Source: Streptomyces coelicoflavus (GTDB taxonomy: Bacteria; Actinomycetota; Actinomycetes; Streptomycetales; Streptomycetaceae). Taken from it: a stretch of DNA of 64,000 nucleotides. Position numbers and translations under genes: made by a program. The DNA lies in contig NZ_BEWB01000009.1 of assembly GCF_003112555.1 (NCBI RefSeq), forward strand, positions 124,001 to 188,000. Reading direction: 5' to 3'. Under the pieces are notes generated by a model, which ran no database searches, had not been told where the DNA came from, and saw nothing but the letters and a program-made list of their open reading frames with translations. This document shows, in pieces, positions 42,520-50,784 of this stretch. The number at the start of each line of letters is the position of its first letter. Position 1 is the first letter of the stretch.

Positions 42520-43356
42520 ATGGAGTCGCGTTCCCTGCGGTACTTCGTGGCGGTCGCCGAGGAGCTGAACTTCGCACGCGCCGCCGAGCGGCTGGGCATC
42601 TCCCCGCCGCCGCTGTCCAGGGCGATCCGCCGCCTGGAGACGGAGCTGGGCGTCACCCTCTTCGAGCGGAACACCCACAGTGTCAGCCGGACCCCGGCCG
42701 GGGACGTGCTGCTCGCGGAGGCACGCGTCGCGCTGGACGCCCTGGAGGCCGCCGGGCGGCGGGCCAGGCGGGCGGCCGAGGGGCCGAAGCTGGTGCTGGC
42801 CGTGAAGGCCGACGGGGACGCGGGGCTGCTGGAGCCGATCCTGACGCGCTACGCGTCCGAGCCCGGGTCCGTGCCGGTCGCCGTCCGGCTGTGCGGATGG
42901 CAGGAGCAGCCGCGGCTGCTGCGCGGGGGCGAGGCGGACGTCGCCCTGGTCCACGCTCCGTTCGACGGGGCCGGCCTGGACGCGGAGACCCTGGCCACCG
43001 AGCCGCGCGTCGCCGTCCTCGCCGCGGACCATCCGCTCGCCGCCCGGGACCGTCTCGAGCTGGCCGACCTCGGCCTGGACGCCGGCAGCGTGGAGCGGCA
43101 CATCGACGAGGCCCGGCGCGGCCACGGCGACCTGGCGCAGGTACTCACGGCCGTCTCCCTCGGGAAGGTCGTCACCCTGCTGCCCGCCTCGGTGACCGCC
43201 CGCTACCCGAGGCCGGGCGTCGCCTACCGCCCGGTCCCTGACGCGCCGCCGGTCGTCCTGGCCGTCGCCTGGCCCCGGCAGTCCCGCTCGACGGCGACCG
43301 CGGCCCTCGTCCGCGCGGCGACGGCGGTCGCGGAAGCCGCCCGCGCCGGGACGTGA
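42520..43356 (+). CDS. LysR-family transcriptional regulator
   Basis: 278 residues, slightly short for the family. The winged helix is MESRSLRYFVAVAEELNFAR, then GISPPPLSRAIRRLETELG; the effector domain begins near residue 88 and lacks a few loops in its second half. GGAGG lies eight bases before the ATG. It is divergent from the NmrA-like gene (181-base gap), a pairing often seen for LysR and quinone or NmrA-type genes. Its last codons merge into a 26-bp tandem-repeat array, so the C-terminus (AARAGT) is probably shaped by the repeat. Confidence 0.9.
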   Translation: MESRSLRYFVAVAEELNFARAAERLGISPPPLSRAIRRLETELGVTLFERNTHSVSRTPAGDVLLAEARVALDALEAAGRRARRAAEGPKLVLAVKADGDAGLLEPILTRYASEPGSVPVAVRLCGWQEQPRLLRGGEADVALVHAPFDGAGLDAETLATEPRVAVLAADHPLAARDRLELADLGLDAGSVERHIDEARRGHGDLAQVLTAVSLGKVVTLLPASVTARYPRPGVAYRPVPDAPPVVLAVAWPRQSRSTATAALVRAATAVAEAARAGT

Positions 43357-43510
43357 ACCGAGCCGTCGGTGCCGGGGCAGGAGCCGGGGCGTCCGCGCCG
43401 GGAGGAGAACAGAGACGCCCGCGCCGGAAGGGGAGCCGACGCGCCTGCGCCGGGGCGTGAAGCGAGCCGTCCGCGCCGGGGCAGGAGCCAAGCCGTCCAC
43501 GCCGGCCGCC
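43355..43510. repeat. 26-bp minisatellite, six units
   Basis: Six consecutive 26-base units begin at 43355, 43381, 43407, 43433, 43459 and 43485. The consensus starts GAGCCGAGCCGTC and ends CGCGCCGGGGCAG, with 3-8 differences per unit. A partial, diverged unit extends back to 43333 inside the LysR gene. As 26 is not a multiple of three, the array is not coding. It fills most of the space between the convergent LysR and rmdA genes. Confidence 0.9.
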
Positions 43511-43609
43511 CTGCGGCAAGGCGCAGGCTGGGCCGCCCCAGGGCAGGGTTCCGCCCGGGGCGGAGCCTGAGCCGGCCCTGACGGATCCCGGACGGACCGG
43601 CGGCCCCGC

Positions 43610-45754
43610 TCAGCCCGTCGCGTCCACCAGTGCCAGTTCGTGCAGCCGCTCCGGCGGGCCCGGGCGGGCGTAGTACCAGCCCTGGGCCGTGTCGCAGCCC
43701 AGTATGCGCAGTTGCTCGGCCTGGGCGCCGGTCTCCACGCCCTCCACGGTGACCGCGAGGTCCAGGCTGTGGGCCAGGGCGACGATCCCCTCGACGATCT
43801 TCAGGTCGACGGGGTCGGCCGGGAACTGCTGCATGCTCTGCGTGAACGAGCGGTCCAGCTTGAGGACGCTCACCGGCAGCCTGCGCAGGTTGGCGAGGTT
43901 GGAGTAGCCGGTGCCGAAGTCGTCCAGGGCGATGTCGACGCCCATCTCGGCCAGCCGGCGCAGTGGCTTCAGCAGGTCGTCGTCGGCGCCGATCAGCGCC
44001 GACTCGGTCACCTCCAGGCAGAGCGCGTCGGGCGTCACGCCGGTGCGCTCCAGGATCTCGACGGTGTCCTGGACCAGACCCGGGTGGGTGAGCTGGCAGG
44101 GCGAGAGGTTGACGTTGATGCGCAGCGGGCCCGCGGCGCCGCCCTCGCCGTACCGCTCGCGCCAGAGGCGGGCCTGGCGTACGGACTGTTCCAGGACCCA
44201 GCGGCCCAACGGCACGATCAGGCCGGTGTGTTCGGCCAGCGGGATGAACCGGTCGGGGCCGAGCACCCCGTGCTGCGGGTGCAGCCAGCGCACCAGCGCC
44301 TCGGCGCCGCGCACGCTGCCGTCGCCGAGGTGGACCAGCGGCTGGTACTCGATGAAGAACTCGCCGCGCTCCAGGGCCGCGGGCAGCGCGGTGGTCAGCC
44401 CGTGCCGGGTGATGACGCGGGCGTCGGCCTCCGGGTCGGCCAGCTCGAAGCGGTTGCCGCCCGCCGACTTGGCCCGGTACATGGTGATGTCGGCGCTGCG
44501 CAGCACCTCGGCCGGGCTGCGCTCGCCCGCCGGGCCCTCCACGATGCCGATGCTGCCGCGCACCGTCAGTTCGCGGCCGTCGACGCTGACCGGGGCGAGC
44601 AGCGCGTTCATGATGCGGCCGGCCAGCTCGTCGACCCCGTCCCGGGTGTCCGGTCCGGTGGTCAGCGCCACGAACTCGTCGCCGCCCAGCCGGGCCACCA
44701 TCTCCCCGGGCGCGGTGGCGCAGCCCTGGAGCCGGTCGGCGACCTCCACGAGCAGCCGGTCGCCGGCCGCGTGGCCGAGGCTGTCGTTGACGGTCTTGAA
44801 GCCGTCGAGGTCGAGGTAGCACAGGCCGAAGCGCTGGCCCGGGCCCGCGTTCAGGGCCTTCTCCAGGCGTTCGAAGAAGAAGCTGCGGTTGGGCAGTCCG
44901 GTGAGCGCGTCGTGCGTGGCCTCGTAGCGCAGCCGGAGGTTGAGCAGCCGCCGCTCGGTGGTGTCCTCCATCAGCGCGAGCTGGTACTGCGGGGTGCCGT
45001 CGGCGTCGCGCAGCAGGGAGACGGTGAGGTTGGTCCACAGGACCGTCCCGTCGGGCCGGTAGAAGGCCTTCTCCACGTGGTAGTGCTCGCGCTCGCCGCG
45101 CACCAGCTCGTCGTAGAGCCGCCAGGTCTGCGGCGCGTCGTCGGGGTGCGTCCACTCGGTGGCCCGGCGGCCGCCCAGCGTGGGGTCGGCGATGCCGAAC
45201 ATGCGCATCAACGCCTCGTTGACCTGGAGGACGTTGCCGTCCAGGTCGGCGATGCCGATGCCTATGGCGGCGCCCTCGAAGACCGCGCGGAAGCGGGCCT
45301 CGCTGGCGTGCAGGGCCTCGGCCACCACGCCCTGTGCCTTCAGGGCGGCCTGTGCGATGGCCTCCTGTTCGGCCAGGGTTCTGGCCCGAAGCGCCCCGGC
45401 GAACCCGGCCGCCATCGCGTGCTGGAGCCGTGCGGAGCGGGCCCGCAGGTCCTCCGGGTCGCCGTCCTCGCCGCAGTAGAGCACCAGGTAGGCGTCGACG
45501 CAGTCCAGCGTCCGGGAGAGTGCCTCGGGGTCGGTGCAGTGCGCGTCGACGAGGGCGGCGCCGACCGTCCTGGCCCCGGCCGCGTCGAAAGTCCGCGCGC
45601 GCAGCACCTCGCTCAGCCGGCGGGCCAGCGGCAGCAGTTGGGCCTCGAACTCGGGCCGGGTGGACGAGGTGGAGGTCACCGGGAACACCGCCCGGCTCCA
45701 GATCGTCGCGAACCGGCGCAGTCGGTCCTCCGGCCCGTCCGGCTCCGCGCTCAC
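43610..45754 (-). CDS. rmdA: PAS-GGDEF-EAL cyclic di-GMP enzyme RmdA
   Basis: 714 residues, cytoplasmic. After a helical N-terminal region, a PAS domain lies at about 150-270 (RFRAVFEGAAIGIGIADLDG). The GGDEF domain follows with the intact signature RLGGDEF at about residue 357. The EAL domain then has GAEALVRW at about 485, and NVNLSP, DDFGTGYS and EGVE further on, all kept. Both synthesis and breakdown of c-di-GMP are therefore possible. Architecture and location match RmdA (from memory SCO0928) of S. coelicolor, which affects aerial mycelium formation. The GTG start overlaps the methyltransferase stop by four bases. Confidence 0.93.
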   Translation of the reverse strand: MSAEPDGPEDRLRRFATIWSRAVFPVTSTSSTRPEFEAQLLPLARRLSEVLRARTFDAAGARTVGAALVDAHCTDPEALSRTLDCVDAYLVLYCGEDGDPEDLRARSARLQHAMAAGFAGALRARTLAEQEAIAQAALKAQGVVAEALHASEARFRAVFEGAAIGIGIADLDGNVLQVNEALMRMFGIADPTLGGRRATEWTHPDDAPQTWRLYDELVRGEREHYHVEKAFYRPDGTVLWTNLTVSLLRDADGTPQYQLALMEDTTERRLLNLRLRYEATHDALTGLPNRSFFFERLEKALNAGPGQRFGLCYLDLDGFKTVNDSLGHAAGDRLLVEVADRLQGCATAPGEMVARLGGDEFVALTTGPDTRDGVDELAGRIMNALLAPVSVDGRELTVRGSIGIVEGPAGERSPAEVLRSADITMYRAKSAGGNRFELADPEADARVITRHGLTTALPAALERGEFFIEYQPLVHLGDGSVRGAEALVRWLHPQHGVLGPDRFIPLAEHTGLIVPLGRWVLEQSVRQARLWRERYGEGGAAGPLRINVNLSPCQLTHPGLVQDTVEILERTGVTPDALCLEVTESALIGADDDLLKPLRRLAEMGVDIALDDFGTGYSNLANLRRLPVSVLKLDRSFTQSMQQFPADPVDLKIVEGIVALAHSLDLAVTVEGVETGAQAEQLRILGCDTAQGWYYARPGPPERLHELALVDATG

Positions 45755-46563
45755 GCCGTACGCCCCACGCCGGCGAACCCGGAGAACGCGTACGGGTCCT
45801 CTTCCTCGGGCTCCCCCTCCGGCCTCCAGCGCGGCATCGGAACCAGTCCGGGCTCCACCATGTCGTACCCCTCGAAGAACCGCGCGATGTGCTCGCGCGA
45901 ACGCATGATCAGCGGATTGCGGATGTCCTTGTACACGTCCACCGCGCCTCCGGCCCGCTCGGCGGGCAGCGGGATGTTCTCGTACGAGGCGTGCGTGAGG
46001 ACGAGCAGGCTGCCGGGGGCGAGCGCGTCGCTCAGCTCGGCCACCGCCGCGTACGGGTCGTCCTCGTCTTCCACGAAGTGCAGTATGGCAACCAGCAGCA
46101 GGGCGACCGGCCGATTCAGGTCGATCAGCCGCTGGACCTGCGCGCTGGCCAGGATCTCGGCCGGCTTGAGGAGATCGCCGGCCACGACGTCCGCGTCGTC
46201 GTTGCCCGCCAGGACGGCCTCGCTGTGCGCGACCGCGACCGGGTCGTGGTCCACGTACACCACGCGGGCGCCGGGACGGCTGCGCGCGGCCACCTCGTGG
46301 ACGTTGCCGAAGGTGGGGATGCCGGAGCCGATGTCGAGGAACTGGTCGATGCCCTCGTCGGCCGCGAAGCGCACGGCCCGGCGCATGAACGCCCGGTTGG
46401 CCTGCATGATCTTGGGGAGTCCCGGCATGAACTCCATGGCCCTGCGGGCCGCTTCGCGGTCCACCTCGAAGTTGTGCGAACCGCCCAGGTAGAAGTCGTA
46501 GATCCGGGACACGCTGGGCACCGAGATGTCGATGCTGCGAGGGGCCCAGGCGGGACGCTCCAT
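45751..46563 (-). CDS. SAM-dependent methyltransferase (PF04672/DUF574 type)
   Basis: 270 residues of the actinobacterial DUF574 methyltransferase family. The start APRSIDISVPSVSRIYDFYL and YDFYLGGSHNFEVD are family hallmarks. The SAM motif is LDIGSGIPTFGNVHEVA (about residues 76-92), followed by VVYVDHDPVAVAHSEAVL. Substrates of the family are unknown and its copies are numerous in Streptomyces. It is the first gene of a two-gene operon and is translationally coupled to rmdA, so a joint role in signalling or development is plausible. Confidence 0.9.
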   Translation of the reverse strand: MERPAWAPRSIDISVPSVSRIYDFYLGGSHNFEVDREAARRAMEFMPGLPKIMQANRAFMRRAVRFAADEGIDQFLDIGSGIPTFGNVHEVAARSRPGARVVYVDHDPVAVAHSEAVLAGNDDADVVAGDLLKPAEILASAQVQRLIDLNRPVALLLVAILHFVEDEDDPYAAVAELSDALAPGSLLVLTHASYENIPLPAERAGGAVDVYKDIRNPLIMRSREHIARFFEGYDMVEPGLVPMPRWRPEGEPEEEDPYAFSGFAGVGRTA

Positions 46564-46703
46564 CTAGCTCTCCAAGGCATAGGCGATCCGGTGTTCGAGC
46601 TGAGGCTACTGATCGCCTGCCAAACGGGCGAGTCCAAACGGAAATTGACCGTCCGTTCCCGGTCACTGCCCCGGGCACGTGCCGTGGGCGAAGGCATGCC
46701 AAA

Positions 46704-46765
46704 GCGCACGAACGGGACCGTCCCCTCCGTCCGGTTGCGGAGGGAACGGCCCGGTGGTCGTGCGC
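46704..46765. terminator. Long imperfect hairpin after the lipoprotein gene
   Basis: GCGCACGA (46704-46711) pairs with TCGTGCGC (46758-46765). The inner arms CGTCCCCTCCG and CGGAGGGAACG pair with one mismatch around an 8-base loop. It lies 24 bases past the stop of the minus-strand lipoprotein gene. Confidence 0.75.
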
Positions 46766-46789
46766 CGAAGGTGGGCGGGCGGGAGGTCG

Positions 46790-47731
46790 CTACTTCTTCG
46801 GCGCGCCGACCGGCTTTCCGTCGGGCTTGACGGCGTACCAGGTGCCGCCGACGCCCTGACCGTTGGTGTCGCCGGCCTTCTTGTCGCCGGCGAAGGTGTA
46901 GATGGGCCAGCAGTCGATCGTCTGCTGGGCTGCGCCGTCGGGCCGGGTGAAGCTCATCAGCCCCTTCTTCTCGACGCCCTTGGTGTCGTTCGCCTCGACG
47001 GGCGCCACGACCGGCCATTTCTCCAGGCAGGCGCCGGTGCAGGCCGACACCGGCTTCGGCCAGGCCTCGTCCTTCATGAAGCGGTAGACGGTCATGCCGT
47101 TCTTGTCGACGACGATCTCGCCGAGTTTCGGGTCTTTGCGGGTGGACAGCCCCGCGGCCGGCTCGGCCTGGGCCTTCTTGCCGTCGGCGGCCAGGGCGTA
47201 CCACTTCTTGCCGACGCCCTGGCCCTTGACGTCCCCGGCGGCCGTGTCCTTGGCGTAGCGGTACGCGGGCCAGCCGCCGATCGTCAGCTGCTTGGTGCCG
47301 TCGGGGCGGGTGACCTCGCCGAGCAGATCGTCGTCGATGCCCTCGCCCGCGAGGGCGTCGTCCGCCCCCACGGGCGGCCACTTGGTCGCGCAGTCGTTCT
47401 CGCAGGTCGTCTTGGGCGGCTCGGCGGTGTCGGAGTCGAAGCGGTAGAGGGTGCGGCCCGCTCCGTCGGTCACCAGCTCGCCGAACTCGGCGTCGGTCGA
47501 GACGGACAGCTTGCCGGCCGGTTCCGGCGCGCTCGCCGAGGCCTGTCCGGCACCGGTGCCGACGCCGTCGCCGGCACCCGCGCCGAGGTCGCCGACGTCG
47601 CCGGGCGCGGCCGTCGCGCCCACGTTCTGGCTGCCGGTGGCACCGCCGCCGTCCTGACCGCACGCCGTCGTCAGCGCCAGCACCACCGCGGCGCTCGCCA
47701 CGAGTGAGGCGCTCCGCCAGGAGGTCTTCAT
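46790..47731 (-). CDS. Lipoprotein with paired 'secreted repeat' domains (PF03640)
   Basis: 313 residues. A signal peptide ends in the lipobox TTAC (residues 21-24), then a Gly/Ala-rich linker to about residue 72. Two homologous units follow: GELVTDGAGRTLYRFDSDTA with C-X3-C in TCENDCATKWPPV, and GEIVVDKNGMTVYRFMKDEA with ACTGACLEKWPVV. Each unit ends in a W-x-YRYA/IYTFAGD strand. The repeats and Cys pairs match PF03640 lipoproteins, whose function is unknown, though redox or metal roles have been proposed. In S. coelicolor the counterpart is, from memory, SCO0930. The ATG follows GGAGG. Confidence 0.9.
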   Translation of the reverse strand: MKTSWRSASLVASAAVVLALTTACGQDGGGATGSQNVGATAAPGDVGDLGAGAGDGVGTGAGQASASAPEPAGKLSVSTDAEFGELVTDGAGRTLYRFDSDTAEPPKTTCENDCATKWPPVGADDALAGEGIDDDLLGEVTRPDGTKQLTIGGWPAYRYAKDTAAGDVKGQGVGKKWYALAADGKKAQAEPAAGLSTRKDPKLGEIVVDKNGMTVYRFMKDEAWPKPVSACTGACLEKWPVVAPVEANDTKGVEKKGLMSFTRPDGAAQQTIDCWPIYTFAGDKKAGDTNGQGVGGTWYAVKPDGKPVGAPKK

Positions 47732-48105
47732 CGTCAATCCCCGATCGTCACGAAGGTGTTGGGGCGCCCTGCCGGCCGCCGCACGACACTGGGTACGCAC
47801 GGAGAAGCCGGTTGTGTTCAACGGGAGACGGGACTTCTTTCCGGCTCTCTTCCCGGCTTGCTTCCCGGCTCCCTTTCCGGCTTGCTTCCCGGCTTGCTTT
47901 CCCGCTTGCTTCCCGGCTTGCCTTCCGACCCGCTTTCCGGCCCGCTTACCGGCCGCCGCCGGCAGGTGACCCCTCGCACAGGCTTCCGAGCTCCGGCGAA
48001 GGCGGGTCCGTCGCCGTCAAACCCCTGATGGGGAGGTGTCCCTCCTTCGGGGCAATCGCCGGTCACTCGGGCGTGGGACGGTGCGCCAGGCTTCATGATC
48101 TCGTC
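47732..48105. other. 374-base intergenic region between lipoprotein and proline-rich gene
   Basis: It contains a 12-bp tandem-repeat array (listed separately) and, after it, a region of inverted sequences (for example CCCCTGATGGGG near 48020 and CCTCCTTCGGGG near 48040). I could not fit these to a known riboswitch. No protein-coding gene is supported here. Confidence 0.6.
47837..47956. repeat. 12-bp tandem repeats, ten units
   Basis: Ten consecutive units of the pattern CTTCCCGGCTTG, with units 2, 5 and 7 exact and the others having 1-5 changes. Phase is kept without indels from 47837 to 47956. The array is intergenic. The reverse complement is CAAGCCGGGAAG. Confidence 0.92.
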
Positions 48106-48720
48106 GTGCATGGACCCGAACCGACCCGATCCGCCGCTGCCGGACGGGTGTTGGCCCTGGTGACGCTGACGTTCACCCTCGTCGGCATACCGGTCGCCCC
48201 GGCGCAGGCCGACGCCTGCGCGTACGCCTCGACGGGACCGGACGGCACCGACGCGGTGGCGGTCGCCGGGAGCCTCTCCTGGCCCACCTTCCCCCCGTGC
48301 TCCGAGCCGACTCCGACACCGACGCCCCCGCCGCCGCCCAAGCCCACGCCGCCCCCGCCCGAGCCGACTCCCCCGCCGCCGCCCGAGCCGAAGCCTCCCG
48401 CGCCCACACCGCCGGCGCCGCGGCCCGAACCGCCGCCCCCGGCGCCGCGTCCGGCACCGCCCCGGCCCACGCCCACCCCGACGCCGACGCCCCGTCCGAG
48501 CCCGCCACCGGTGCGGCCCGAAGCGCCCGTGCCCGCTCCGTCGGTCACTCCGGCGCCCACGCCCACCCCCCGGCCGTCGCTCAGCCCCGTGCACTACCCG
48601 CGCCATCGCGCCGCCCGGCCGCCGCAGCGGTCCTCGCGCGGGGCCACGTCGCCGCTCGTCTTCGTCCTGCTCATCACGGTGCCCGCGGTGGTCGCCGTCG
48701 CCGCGCTCCGTGCGCGCTGA
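48106..48720 (+). CDS. Exported proline-rich protein with C-terminal membrane anchor
   Basis: 204 residues. The N-terminus is a signal peptide (RVLALVTLTFTLVGIP, cleavage after AQADA). The middle, about residues 65-165, is a Pro/Thr/Glu-rich rod of PTPTP and PPPEP runs, which would span the cell wall. The C-terminus has a 20-residue hydrophobic helix ending in RAR. No LPXTG is present. The GTG start is the only reasonable one upstream of the signal, and it lacks a ribosome site. Followed 16 bases later by a DUF4239 gene. It looks like a surface protein of the adjacent sortase block. Confidence 0.8.
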   Translation: MHGPEPTRSAAAGRVLALVTLTFTLVGIPVAPAQADACAYASTGPDGTDAVAVAGSLSWPTFPPCSEPTPTPTPPPPPKPTPPPPEPTPPPPPEPKPPAPTPPAPRPEPPPPAPRPAPPRPTPTPTPTPRPSPPPVRPEAPVPAPSVTPAPTPTPRPSLSPVHYPRHRAARPPQRSSRGATSPLVFVLLITVPAVVAVAALRAR

Positions 48721-48736
48721 TCCCTGGAGGCCTCTC

Positions 48737-49501
48737 TTGCCGGAATGGCTTGTTCTCACCCTCGCGATGCTGGCCGCCTGTGCCGTGGTCGTCGTCGTCA
48801 CCCTGCTACGGCACCGCACGGCCTCCGACGACGAGGACATCACGGAGACTCCGGACGTCATCGAGTACATGACGATGTGGATCGGCGTGGTGTACGCCAT
48901 CGTCCTGGGCCTGGCCATCGCCGGTGTCTGGGAGGCACGCAGCGCCGCCGAGGCCGACGTGCAGACGGAGGCCGTGGCGCTGCACGAGATCTCGGAACGG
49001 GCCCGGGTCTACCCGCCCGAGGTCCGTGACCGCATCCGGGCGGATGTCAACGCCTATGTCGGACACGTCGTCACCACCGAGTGGAAGGCGATGGCCGACC
49101 ACGACGAGCTGACCGACCGCGGCACCGGGCTGCTCGACCGCGTCCGCGCGGACGTCACCGACTACGAACCGAGGTCGGACTTCGAGGCCCAGGCGTACCA
49201 GCCCCTGGTCGACCAGGTGGCCCTGGCGGACCAGGCCCGCAACTCCCGGGCGCAGTCGACCGGGGCGACCATGCCGGGGGTGGTGTGGTTCGGGCTGATC
49301 GCCGGGGCCGTCATCACCATCGGGATGGTCTTCGCCCTGCAGATCCGGCGCACGCCACGGGAACTGATCCTCGCGGGGCTGTTCTCCGCGCTGATCGCCT
49401 TCCTCCTCTTCCTGATCTGGGACTTCGACGCGCCCTTCAGCAGGGGCGTCTCGGCGTCCACCGACCCGTTCCTGAGCCTGTTCCCGGGCGCCGGGGACTG
49501 A
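48737..49501 (+). CDS. DUF4239-family membrane protein
   Basis: 254 residues. Hydrophobic helices lie at about 4-22 and 47-67, and a pair in the C-terminal half lies at about 177-197 and 205-225. Between the pairs is a soluble helical segment of about 100 residues (VALHEISERARVYPPEVRDR). This layout fits the DUF4239 family of bestrophin-like membrane proteins with unknown function. I choose the TTG at 48737 because TGGAGG lies six bases upstream; an upstream ATG at 48710 lies inside the preceding gene and lacks a site. Confidence 0.82.
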   Translation: MPEWLVLTLAMLAACAVVVVVTLLRHRTASDDEDITETPDVIEYMTMWIGVVYAIVLGLAIAGVWEARSAAEADVQTEAVALHEISERARVYPPEVRDRIRADVNAYVGHVVTTEWKAMADHDELTDRGTGLLDRVRADVTDYEPRSDFEAQAYQPLVDQVALADQARNSRAQSTGATMPGVVWFGLIAGAVITIGMVFALQIRRTPRELILAGLFSALIAFLLFLIWDFDAPFSRGVSASTDPFLSLFPGAGD

Positions 49502-49691
49502 CACGACGCCAGGGGGCGGCGCCGGTGGACACGCCGTCACCGTCCCCTGAGCGGCCCACACTCTTGCCCCATTCGCGCGACAGCGATCGCGGCGACGTGC
49601 ACGGCTTCCTAGCGTTTCGGACATCGAGGTGCATTCCTGGCGCGGGCGGAACAGGTCCGCCGCTGCTCCTCGGGGACCCGGAGGATTCACC

Positions 49692-50207
49692 ATGCGCGCG
49701 ATACCCGTCGCCTCGGTCGCCCTGCTGGGCGCCGCGGCCCTCTCCGCCTGCGTGCCGGCCGGGGCCGTGGGCTCGGACACGTTCGGCTTCACCGTCTCCC
49801 CCGCCACCGTGGCGCCGGGCGGCGAGGTCACGGTGGGGGTGGGCCGTACCGCCGCGGGCTGCCACGGGCGGGTCACGGTCACCTCGCCGGTGTTCGACAC
49901 GGTCACCATCCCCCGGCACGAGTCGTCCGCGACGGCCCGTGTCGACCGGGACGCCCGGCGCGGGGCGGTCTACCGGGTGACGTTCGCCTGCCGGGACAAG
50001 ACCGGCACCGTGGACCTGACCATCGCCGGCGGCTCGCACCGCCCGTCCGACGAGCCCTGGCGCGACAAGGGCGTGCACGCCGGTGAGGGCGGCAGCGTCG
50101 CCGGGTTCGACGTGAAGCAGATCGGGATCGGCGCGGCACTCGTCGCGGGAGCGGTGGGCACCGCGTACCACCTCTCGCGCCGCCGTTCCGGCGAGAAGCG
50201 GACCTGA
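49692..50207 (+). CDS. Secreted, membrane-anchored Ig-like protein (paralogue A)
   Basis: 171 residues. Signal peptide to about residue 25, with an LSAC that could be a lipobox. An all-beta domain follows (FTVSPATVAPGGEVTVGV, two Cys in GCHGRV and FACRDK). A Gly/Ser/His segment then leads to a C-terminal helix (IGIGAALVAGAVGTAYHL) and a basic RRR tail. This is a sorting-signal-like layout without an LPXTG/LAXTG box. The protein at 50290-50784 is a clear paralogue with the same layout. It lies close to a class F sortase, so it may be a surface protein. Confidence 0.82.
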   Translation: MRAIPVASVALLGAAALSACVPAGAVGSDTFGFTVSPATVAPGGEVTVGVGRTAAGCHGRVTVTSPVFDTVTIPRHESSATARVDRDARRGAVYRVTFACRDKTGTVDLTIAGGSHRPSDEPWRDKGVHAGEGGSVAGFDVKQIGIGAALVAGAVGTAYHLSRRRSGEKRT

Positions 50208-50226
50208 CCCACCCGCACCGCGCGCG

Positions 50227-50266
50227 GCACTTCGCCCCGGATCCCACCGGATCCGGGGCGAAGTGC
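50227..50266. terminator. Bidirectional hairpin terminator
   Basis: An 18-bp perfect stem (50227-50244 with 50249-50266) and 4-base loop between the two convergent paralogous surface-protein genes. Confidence 0.9.
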
Positions 50267-50289
50267 TGCCGGTGTCCTCCGCCGTGCGG

Positions 50290-50784
50290 TCAGATCCGCC
50301 GCTCGGACCGGCGGCGCAGCCAGAACAGGCCGCCGCCGGCGACGGCCGCGGCGACGAGCCCGCCGCCGATCGCGATGTCGGTCGAGGTCGCCCCGCTGGA
50401 GCTGCCGCCGCCGAGGCCGCCGCGGACACCGCCGATGACGGTGAAGGCCGCCGGCCGGGTCAGCCGCCGGCCCGAGCAGTTGACGGTGATGTCGTGCGAG
50501 CCCGGCCGGGCGTCCTGCTTGATGGTGGCGGTGCCCTTCGACGTCTCGTTGGCTCCCTTGACCGGGGTCAGGTGGGTGGTCCGGAACGCGTCCGAGGTCA
50601 TGGTGCCGCCCTGGGGGCAGCCGTCGACCGTGACGGTCATCTGGCCGCCGCGGGCGATCACACTGGGCAGGGCGACGATGTTGCTCGGCTGGTTGTGGTC
50701 CCCGCCGGCGGTGGCCGCGGGGGCCGCCAGACCGAGGACAGCGACCGCGGCGCCGGCTGCCGCGAGGGCACGAGTGTTGCGCAT
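50290..50784 (-). CDS. Secreted, membrane-anchored Ig-like protein (paralogue B)
   Basis: 164 residues. A signal peptide (AAAGAAVAVLGLAAPAATA) precedes an all-beta domain with two Cys (DGCPQGGTM and VNCSGRR). A Gly/Ser linker (GGLGGGSSSGATSTD) is followed by a C-terminal helix ending in LRRRSERRI. It aligns in plan with the protein at 49692-50207, including the order Cys-DxARxG-Cys. No LPXTG-type box precedes the helix. It is divergent from the sortase across a 329-base gap. Confidence 0.85.
   Translation of the reverse strand: MRNTRALAAAGAAVAVLGLAAPAATAGGDHNQPSNIVALPSVIARGGQMTVTVDGCPQGGTMTSDAFRTTHLTPVKGANETSKGTATIKQDARPGSHDITVNCSGRRLTRPAAFTVIGGVRGGLGGGSSSGATSTDIAIGGGLVAAAVAGGGLFWLRRRSERRI

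Noticed and set aside
43640..46492. Very long open frame antisense to rmdA and the methyltransferase
   Set aside because: Its product is Gly/Val/Arg-rich without domains, while the opposite strand has intact PAS, GGDEF, EAL and methyltransferase motifs. Long antisense frames are normal at this GC content.
47957..48105. Possible riboswitch (ydaO or c-di-GMP type) before the proline-rich gene
   Set aside because: Inverted sequences exist, but the conserved cores of these riboswitches are not present.
47818..48918. Open minus-strand frame with KPGSK-type peptide repeats through the 12-bp array
   Set aside because: It is antisense to the proline-rich gene, which has a signal peptide and anchor; the repeats are only the translation of a noncoding array.
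48106..50784. LPXTG or LAXTG sorting motif in the exported proteins
   Set aside because: I searched the C-terminal 60 residues of each by eye and found none.
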